Source: Rodentolepis nana
Lineage: Eukaryota > Platyhelminthes > Cestoda > Cyclophyllidea > Hymenolepididae
Direction of reading: 5' to 3'
Assembly (NCBI GenBank): GCA_900617975.1
Contig: UZAE01012662.1
Coordinates: 1 to 34,378 of the forward strand
Length of the DNA: 34,378 nucleotides
Of this stretch, positions 31,201-34,378 are shown piece after piece (the first letter of the stretch is position 1; the number at the start of each line of letters is the position of its first letter). A model generated the notes under the pieces. The model saw only the letters and a program-made list of their open reading frames with translations. It was not told the DNA's origin and searched no databases. Both the position numbers and the translations under genes were made by a program.

Positions 31201-33969
31201 TCGATTTAATCTTTTCCTCGCTAGACTCATCAATCATCGTTCTTCCATATGCTGTGAAAAGCACGTAACTGGCATTGGATAGTTGAAGCTAACAGTAATT
31301 TCAATAACCCGATTGTTATAGTGCATTATTAGTATTGTTATTCATCCCCTTACACTCAACCAGTATTTTATGTTTTTGTCGACTAGGCGGGTGAGTGGGC
31401 GCGACGAAGCAAGGCGAAGAACTGGGCCAGCGTTTTCATGCTAACTGACTAAACGGATAAGCCCCTCCCCTCTCCCCCCTCCCCACCCCCTCTCCCCCCC
31501 CCCCACTGTCTCCTCATCCAGCACCACTTACTCACTTCAAGCTCACTCCTCTATTGCTGGAGGACATGCTCCTAGTGAGTGTAGTAGAGCAGAAATACGC
31601 GCTCGTTTGAACTATATAATGAACCATGAGTATGCAAGTTACTCATTCCTTACCAAGAAAACGACCCCAAGTAATTGTCACTTACTTTTGAACTGAATAA
31701 TTCGTGAAGTTCTTGATAATTTATTTCGTATTTAATGCAAATTTTACTGCAGAAATTCTGCTCAATGTGGTGTTTGTAAATCTGCAGATAAGTCAAAGAA
31801 TTGAGTTTCATGGAAATCGTATAAGAAGGTTGTCAACTCTGTTCTTTATCGCCCATTTGCTATAATTTGCAAATATGGTTATCTATATGACAGAATGTAA
31901 GTTCATTCCAACTTAGTTTCTGATCACATTAACCGGAAGCGGTGACCCTGCGAACAAATTACCTCCCTCCTACGGCGTTGCATAAAATTTAAAACATTGG
32001 AAAAAAATACAAATAAACTTAATTAAATAGAAGTAAAAATCGGAAACCCTGTCTACGTTTCCAATTCAAAAGTGTATCGTAATAGTGATCAGCTGTGCTC
32101 AGTGGTGGGAAAGTTGGATGACTGTTTAAATGTGATGAGTTTGTTGTGTGTTCAAAGTGTCGTAGTATCAGTATGGGATAAACCTTCACATTAAATCAAC
32201 TACCATTTTTGAGTGATTAATGGTTAATGCTTGGAGGAAATTTCCATAGGACAGAAGAGTTCACAATTGAAAAGCAAATTATAACCGGAAAAGAATGAAG
32301 TCTAATTTATAATAGCTCATTATATGTATGAACCCGATTTAAACAATGCTGCGTTAATTGCAAAGAGAAATCGTAATTGATTAGAATAGTCAGACTCCAA
32401 AAGAGAGAAATCACACCACATACCATCTTTTTAACACAAGAATTAAAGTTAAATTTTGCCTTTTGCTGGAAATGATTTCGATCTATATCAGGCAAATTAA
32501 GATGCGTTTGGCGTTAAAGGGCTAAATTTACAATTCCATTCCATTTATCTTGATCTTTTCGCCTAAGTTAGCCGTAATAAAAATAGTCGACACTTTATTG
32601 GCATCTGGTTTATTGCAAGAAGTTAACATTACGACAAATCTATAAACAGGCTAATTTTTCTAGAAAATAAAACATCGATAATGAAAACCCAGTCTTGTTG
32701 CACAGGAGTCATAAGATATAATTTCCTACAGGCTAAAATTCAGCTAGGTTTCTCGGTACTTTCGATTAAAACACCATCGAAGCTGCTTGAAACATTCTTC
32801 AAATCCTCTCCCCTTTCTCTTTGAGCGTTAAAGTTCGAGCAAAGAGTTCCGCGGGGAAAAGTTTCCCACAATGAAGGAAGCATGTGCTTTACCTCAATGC
32901 CATTTGACACTAAATGGCATTATAAGTGGTAATTTACCAAAATCTCATTTATTGGAATTAAGAAAATCTATAATGTATTATGCACAGAGCTGGTTTTGAT
33001 AATTCAATGCCGATTCAATTCTCCACTCCTCCCCTCCTCCAAGTGCCCTTCACAATTGATTAGATTCTTTCAGACATCAGTTTTACGTGAACCGTCCCCA
33101 TGGTTAAAAATTTGAAATTTTGCGTTGACATGAATAATAATGATAATAATGTGGGTGTGCTATAGACTTATCTCTATGTGGTGTACCCTGATCAAAGTAT
33201 ATTCATACGGCCGGCAGTTGACTTCTGACTTCAAAATACCATTACCCACTTCATGTCATATTCGACTACTTTCACAGTACTCACCTCACCTTTTTTCTAC
33301 CTTTGTGTCTGCCTCTTTTACATCTTTGAAACACTCTGCTATTCTCTCCCCCCTCTCGACTTTTTTCACTTTGATGTTCCTTTCTATCTACGAAGCCCGA
33401 AGTCAACTAAAGGGCTAATGAAAACTATCAAAACGCCTGCCATTTGAAATAAATAAATAAATAATAATAATGTAAGAAGTCAAATTTGACATCTAACTCA
33501 CCCTAGGATCATCGATTCCAGAAATGGAGGCCTCGGGCCGATCTAGCACCAGAAACGCTGCTAAATTAGCAGTATACGATGCGACGATGATCATTGCAAA
33601 TCCAGCCCATACCATTCCAAGAGCTCTTGTAGAAAAAGCCTTCGGAGTCTCATCTCCTATTCCCGAATTCAGCAATATACCCCAGGTAAACCACATTGAG
33701 GAGCTCAAGTTGAATTCTTCGTCGTCGTTCGATTTCACCACTTCCCCATTTTCCCGATTGCTTTCAACAACAATGGCGTGTTTGTTGTTGGCTGGGGTGG
33801 AGGCGCTTGCTGCTTTTTCACGCTCTTTACGATGCAACACACGAATGGCTGAGTAGCGATCGAGGAGGTGCAGGAAAAGAGCCACAACGTGAACGGATAT
33901 GCCCACAAGGACCCAGAGAGTGCTCTCAAAAGGTTGAAGAAATGACGCCAAATTGGATTTAAACCTTTC
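6997..33969 (-). CDS. GRIN1: NMDA-type ionotropic glutamate receptor, GluN1-class subunit, 3' part (five exons)
   Basis: Obligatory glycine-binding subunit of NMDA receptor channels in the postsynaptic membrane, by family. Exons (complement): 33502-33969, 12863-13006, 9899-10085, 8096-8352, 6997-7278; 445 residues plus TAA, all phases consistent. In order (fragment numbering): M1 about 19-36; pore loop with LLNSGIG, whose N101 is the N-site that sets Ca2+ permeability and Mg2+ block; M3 with SYTANLAAF at 131-139; S2 ligand lobe with SSVD (172-175) and IWDS (215-218), matching the GluN1 glycine contacts; Cys229 and Cys287, the conserved S2 disulfide; M4 about 302-324 starting NMAGVFILV; cytoplasmic tail 325-445. 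The N-terminal domain, S1 lobe and start codon lie beyond 34378. Odd: a long M1-pore loop linker and a 20.5 kb intron. NMAGVF and the two glycine-site motifs favour GluN1 over GluN2. Confidence 0.95.
7279..8095 (-). other. Receptor intron before the last exon (817 bp)
   Basis: AT-rich, with no gene seen. It contains a run of nine G at 7347-7355. Confidence 0.7.
8096..8352 (-). CDS. GRIN1: Receptor exon: M4 and membrane-proximal tail
   Basis: Completes Arg267 and encodes 268-352. [10 protein letters not shown], then Cys287, then [20 protein letters not shown] as M4. The following basic stretch (RRKGIRARR to RRWRKK) sits where mammalian GluN1 has its calmodulin-binding C0 region; calmodulin binding here is only an inference. 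Donor GTAATC. Confidence 0.95.
8353..9898 (-). other. Receptor intron (1,546 bp)
   Basis: AT-rich. The open frame at 8877-9104 has no recognisable protein character. Nothing else is supported. Confidence 0.7.
9899..10085 (-). CDS. GRIN1: Receptor exon: glycine-binding Asp and first S2 Cys
   Basis: Fragment residues 205-266 plus one base of Arg267. [10 protein letters not shown] carries the Trp and Asp (W216, D217) that bind glycine in GluN1. CDLVTTGE supplies the first disulfide Cys (C229). Donor GTGAGT. Confidence 0.95.
10086..12862 (-). other. Receptor intron (2,777 bp)
   Basis: Unique-looking AT-rich sequence, apart from the imperfect inverted repeat at 12105-12257. No gene is seen. Confidence 0.7.
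12105..12257. repeat. Long imperfect inverted repeat (fold-back)
   Basis: The left part reads AAAGGGGGAGGGGGAGGAGC, then matches on through GATTTT and ACTTGAG. The reverse complement of the right part (12190-12257) gives AAGGGGGGAGGGAGG, GGAGCA, ATCA, GATTTTT and ACTTGAA in the same order. Arms are about 65 bases with mismatches and small gaps around a short centre. It could be an old inverted duplication, a fold-back element, or an RNA hairpin in the receptor pre-mRNA. Confidence 0.45.
12863..13006 (-). CDS. GRIN1: Receptor exon: start of S2 ligand lobe
   Basis: Fragment residues 157-204, phase 0, acceptor TTTCAG. It begins LRNPQKDF, continuing GIDDPR of the exon 20.5 kb away, as GluN1 does. 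SSVDMYF holds a Ser that contacts glycine in GluN1. Donor GTAGAC. Confidence 0.95.
13007..15122. other. Intronic, no gene or recognised repeat except one hairpin
   Basis: AT-rich. It holds a run of ten C at 14229-14238 and the hairpin at 14307-14355. The open frame across the C run is not convincing as a gene. Confidence 0.6.
14307..14355. repeat. Imperfect hairpin, about 18-bp stem
   Basis: The left arm AACTACATTGGATAATCC pairs with GGATTGTACAATGTTAGTT, with three mismatches and one bulge, around an approximately 12-base loop. The stem is short for a microRNA precursor. Function unknown. Confidence 0.4.
15123..15425 (+). mobile_element. Short retroposon copy R1 (SINE-like)
   Basis: Family layout: a 5' start like GGGGTGTGCGATAGACTTAC, a pyrimidine-rich middle with CTTTTTTCTACC and a poly-C run (nine C at 15323-15331), then TCACTTTGATGTTCC and a 3' end GAAGTCAACTAAA shared with the LINE at 29160-29690. 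R1 lacks part of the AAACGCCTG segment before its AT-rich tail. Its antisense strand keeps an open frame from 15271 to 15080. No A/B-box promoter was recognised, so 'SINE-like' rests on size, copy number and LINE-type tail. Confidence 0.8.
15426..19413. other. Intronic, no gene or recognised repeat
   Basis: AT-rich sequence with a run of 11 G at 16658-16668 and a pyrimidine/CA-rich patch at about 18298-18330. Short open frames around 18230-18636 show no protein character. Confidence 0.6.
19414..19729 (-). mobile_element. Short retroposon copy R2, the only inverted copy
   Basis: Same family as R1, read on the minus strand: its 5' end is at 19729 (complement of GCACACCCC) and its tail at 19414-19430. 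It includes a run of 13 G at 19509-19521, which is the family's poly-C on the other strand. It is nearly full length. Confidence 0.85.
19730..20427. other. Intronic, nothing recognised
   Basis: AT-rich, no open frame of note and no repeat match to other parts of the window. Confidence 0.55.
20428..20562 (-). CDS. Unassigned 44-residue ORF
   Basis: ATG at 20562-20560 to TAA at 20430-20428. It starts [20 protein letters not shown], then has a hydrophobic stretch ([15 protein letters not shown]), and ends KVQSIWAS. Its base composition is richer in G+C than its surroundings, and TTTCAATTTAG, resembling a splice acceptor, lies just before the ATG. I do not recognise it. It could be a nested small gene, a relic exon, or chance. 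Confidence 0.25.
   Translation of the reverse strand: MATDVTEILANGAVSAAFKELRYFVALILSTIEVLRKVQSIWAS
20563..21210. other. Intronic, no supported gene
   Basis: Somewhat richer in G+C than its surroundings, with overlapping open frames on both strands (20702-20923 and 20857-21153) that show no domain and contain low-complexity G-rich patches. Confidence 0.5.
21213..22508 (+). mobile_element. Complete mariner element, inactive, with TA target duplication
   Basis: 1,296 bp bounded by TA at 21211-21212 and 22509-22510. Terminal inverted repeats of about 26 bp (21213-21238 and 22483-22508) begin TTGGGTTGGCAACTAAG and differ by one base (TTGGG against TTAGG). The single transposase gene inside is broken. 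Repeat sequence and protein resemble the mellifera/irritans kind of mariner; the exact subfamily is not certain. Confidence 0.95.
21395..22434 (+). pseudogene. Mariner transposase pseudogene (DD34D)
   Basis: Cut-and-paste transposase remnant. Intact N-terminal DNA-binding part: first helix-turn-helix about residues 15-50 ([10 protein letters not shown] to NWFERFR), linker SGRPVEVDE, second helix-turn-helix [15 protein letters not shown]. Catalytic Asp codons survive at 21853 (GDEKW), 22125 (HHDNARP) and 22243 ([10 protein letters not shown]); the last two are 34 residues apart in the family. Breaks: a frameshift with TAA in an A-run near 21698-21706; a one-base deficit at the ambiguous N (21878); a run of ten C at 22140-22149 adding three prolines after NARP; TGA at 22176-22178 from paired small indels; and a 4-base gain near 22209-22222. 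The stop is TAA at 22432-22434. Confidence 0.93.
22511..25881. other. Intronic, no supported gene
   Basis: AT-rich, with a trinucleotide microsatellite at 24126-24186. Overlapping open frames on opposite strands at 25080-25443 (113 and 115 codons) have no recognisable domain and cannot both be genes. Confidence 0.55.
24126..24186. repeat. Compound trinucleotide microsatellite
   Basis: TTC units grade into TTA units and then AGT units (CTTCTTCTTATTATTATT, then AGTAGTAGTAGT). Likely polymorphic. Confidence 0.85.
25882..26204 (+). mobile_element. Short retroposon copy R3
   Basis: Full-length family member from GGGGTGTACGATAGAC to CCTGCCATTTGATATAAATA plus an AAAT-type tail. Its poly-C is shortened to CCCC. 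The donor-like GGTAAGT on the antisense strand, seen in R1, is destroyed. Confidence 0.85.
26205..27578. other. Intronic, no supported gene
   Basis: Contains a run of ten G at 26386-26395 and three ATGCCA units at 26609-26629. The open frame at 26211-26426 runs into the G tract and has no recognisable domain. Confidence 0.55.
27579..27908 (+). mobile_element. Short retroposon copy R4
   Basis: Full-length family member with a CTGTCTGTCTCTTTTACATCTG middle segment (27757 onward) and 3' end CCTGCCATTTGAAATAAAG. The antisense strand is open from 27812 to 27522 and keeps the family's TACCTCCAC, which reads GTGGAGGTA on the receptor sense strand. Confidence 0.85.
27909..28635. other. Intronic, nothing recognised
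   Basis: Strongly AT-rich, with no open frame or repeat match worth naming. Confidence 0.55.
28636..29031 (-). CDS. Unassigned open frame, 131 codons
   Basis: One of the longest continuous open frames in the window, in the receptor intron on the receptor's own strand. The first codon of the open stretch is GTG, directly after a TAG, so a true start would be internal or supplied by splicing (TTAG precedes it). The product has a Cys/His-containing first half ([14 protein letters not shown]) and a hydrophobic segment ([17 protein letters not shown]). I recognise no family. It ends about 130 bp from the LINE tail, so it may be part of another degraded element, or chance. Confidence 0.2.
   Translation of the reverse strand: MLSEFVGNIHNHKYTSAVGSIELGAQFVKGISMHFFCKTYGIQACNVVTSMNAHQHWFTLRTKKHSHIVEKLCFIGFVKFIMRWISFFDGIDLALVEIILARVYTSYIETFHLARTDGCVDKLHKIDNILH
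29160..29690 (+). mobile_element. 5'-truncated non-LTR retrotransposon (LINE) tail with RNase H end
   Basis: Only the last part of the element remains: the end of the polymerase protein, TAA at 29582-29584, and a roughly 105-bp 3' untranslated region with ten C at 29604-29613, the tail CCTGCCATTTGAAAT and AT-rich repeats. Truncation at the 5' side is typical of target-primed reverse transcription. The 5' boundary is approximate. Confidence 0.85.
29172..29584 (+). pseudogene. LINE polymerase C-terminus (RNase H end plus Cys/His motif), frameshifted
   Basis: [14 protein letters not shown] resembles the last conserved block of a ribonuclease H domain, with its Asp. Then come [20 protein letters not shown] and [16 protein letters not shown], the Cys/His end common in Jockey/I-type elements. 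A frameshift near 29513-29520 (an Arg-Cys-Pro is expected where Gly-Val is read) moves the rest into another frame: [20 protein letters not shown] to TAA at 29582. A one-base gain near 29170 breaks the frame upstream. It is a dead fragment. Confidence 0.85.
30014..30031. repeat. (AGA)n microsatellite
   Basis: Six GAA/AGA units in a row, followed by a degenerate purine stretch. Confidence 0.8.
31462..31504 (-). repeat. C-rich tract; G-quadruplex candidate on the transcribed-RNA strand
   Basis: Nine tenths cytosine: CCCCTCCCC, TCTCCCCCC, TCCCCACCCCC, then eleven C at 31494-31504. On the minus strand, which is the sense of the receptor pre-mRNA, this gives at least five G tracts of four or more with one- to three-base loops. 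Confidence 0.75.
33152..33470 (+). mobile_element. Short retroposon copy R5
   Basis: Family member from GGGTGTGCTATAGACTTA to CGCCTGCCATTTGAAAT and a (AAAT)n/(AAT)n tail. Relative to the other copies it lacks the short AAAAAGTCTATTAACC segment near 33213. Its tail ends 31 bp from the donor site of the M1-M3 exon. Confidence 0.88.
33502..33969 (-). CDS. GRIN1: Receptor exon: M1, pore loop and M3
   Basis: Fragment residues 1-156, phase 0, acceptor TTTTTAG, donor [18 protein letters not shown] enters M1. The cytosolic linker of 48 residues (40-87) is Ser/Asn/Glu/Lys-rich and about 29 residues longer than in mammalian GluN1. The pore loop follows as [17 protein letters not shown], with the N-site Asn codon at 33669-33667. 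M3 and its gating motif SYTANLAAF lie at about 33579-33553. The exon ends GIDDPR. Confidence 0.96.
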
Positions 33970-34152
33970 CTAAAAAGAATAAAACAGAGATAGAGGCTGT
34001 GGATTTTCCTCTCAGACGAGATTTGCGCTGTGGAGCCCCAGTGGTGTGAAACTTCCACTCTTCGATGGCCCATTTAGAAAGGAATAGTTATTTTTTACCG
34101 TTCACAATTTATTTACCGATGAATATCAAAACACTCCATTTCCATTATTCAT
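33970..34152 (-). other. Receptor intron sequence upstream of the M1-M3 exon
   Basis: A polypyrimidine tract and TTTTTAG acceptor abut 33969. The frame running through 34073-33735 is out of register with the receptor and is not an exon. No upstream exon is visible before the window ends. Confidence 0.6.
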
Positions 34153-34378
34153 GGGGTGTGCGATAGACTTACCTCCACGTGATGCACCATGGGCAACGTA
34201 TACTCATACGGCAAAACAGTCTATTAACCGGCACCTCACCTTTTTTCTACCTTTGTGTCTGTCTCTTTTACATCTTTGAAACACTCTTCTGTTCCTCCCC
34301 CCCTTTTGCCTTAAGTTACTTTGATGTTCCTCCCCTCCGTGAAGCCAGAAGTCAACTAAAGGGCTAATGATAACTATC
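34153..34378 (+). mobile_element. Short retroposon copy R6, internally deleted, cut by the window edge
   Basis: Starts GGGGTGTGCGATAGACTTAC and keeps GGCAAAACAGTCTATTAACC. It then jumps from CCGGCA straight to CCTCACC near 34234, losing about 75 bases that the other copies have. The two-base CA at the join points to a microhomology deletion. It runs off the window at GGGCTAATGATAACTATC. Confidence 0.85.

Larger units (their letters stand above)
29691..33151. other. Intronic, no supported gene
   Basis: Holds AGA repeats at 30014-30031, ten G at 31096-31105 and the C-rich tract at 31462-31504. The frame at 29967-30287 (minus) is driven by the AGA repeat (a serine run) and is not convincing. 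Confidence 0.55.
13007..33501 (-). other. Giant receptor intron (20,495 bp) packed with repeats
   Basis: It begins with GTGAGT at 33501 and ends with TTTCAG at 13007. It separates the M3 exon from the S2 exon. It contains five short-retroposon copies, one mariner, one LINE tail, microsatellites and most of the window's G or C runs. The transposon content accounts for only part of its length; the rest looks unique. Confidence 0.9.

Noticed and set aside
33735..34073. 112-codon minus-strand frame reading into the receptor exon
   Set aside because: It is out of register with the receptor frame; the real exon starts at 33969 after a proper acceptor, and the extra part shows no S1-lobe similarity.

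Overview
The window is AT-rich (by eye roughly one third G+C), intron-rich animal DNA. It holds two protein genes on the minus strand with GT-AG introns, plus several retroposon and DNA-transposon copies. Codon pairs split across introns rejoin correctly at every junction, so both gene models are well supported. The organism is an invertebrate. A helminth such as a flatworm is my best guess, from the very short introns in one gene and a mitochondrial-type malic enzyme, but an arthropod or nematode cannot be excluded from sequence alone.

Positions 1-36 are the end of a mariner element that continues off the left edge; 71-1454 shows no gene. Positions 1455-5735 (minus) hold a complete malic enzyme: 13 coding exons, 583 residues, with a probable mitochondrial presequence. 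Positions 5736-6996 are the gap between the two genes.

Positions 6997-33969 (minus) hold the 3' part of an NMDA-type glutamate receptor subunit of the GluN1 class: five exons, 445 residues. They cover membrane segment M1, the pore loop, M3, the second half of the glycine-binding domain, M4 and the cytoplasmic tail. The amino-terminal domain and first ligand-binding half lie beyond the right edge. The two genes are in tandem on the same strand, 1,261 bp apart, with no sign of a functional link.

A 20.5 kb intron of the receptor gene (13007-33501) contains a dead mariner copy (21213-22508), a 5'-truncated non-LTR retrotransposon tail (29160-29690) and five of six copies of a roughly 320 bp short retroposon; the sixth lies just upstream of the M1-M3 exon. 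The short retroposon and the non-LTR element share their 3' ends, the signature of a SINE that borrows the LINE's reverse transcriptase. The intron also carries most of ten long pure G or C runs, which are absent from the malic enzyme gene, a strong G-quadruplex candidate, some microsatellites and two unassigned small ORFs.
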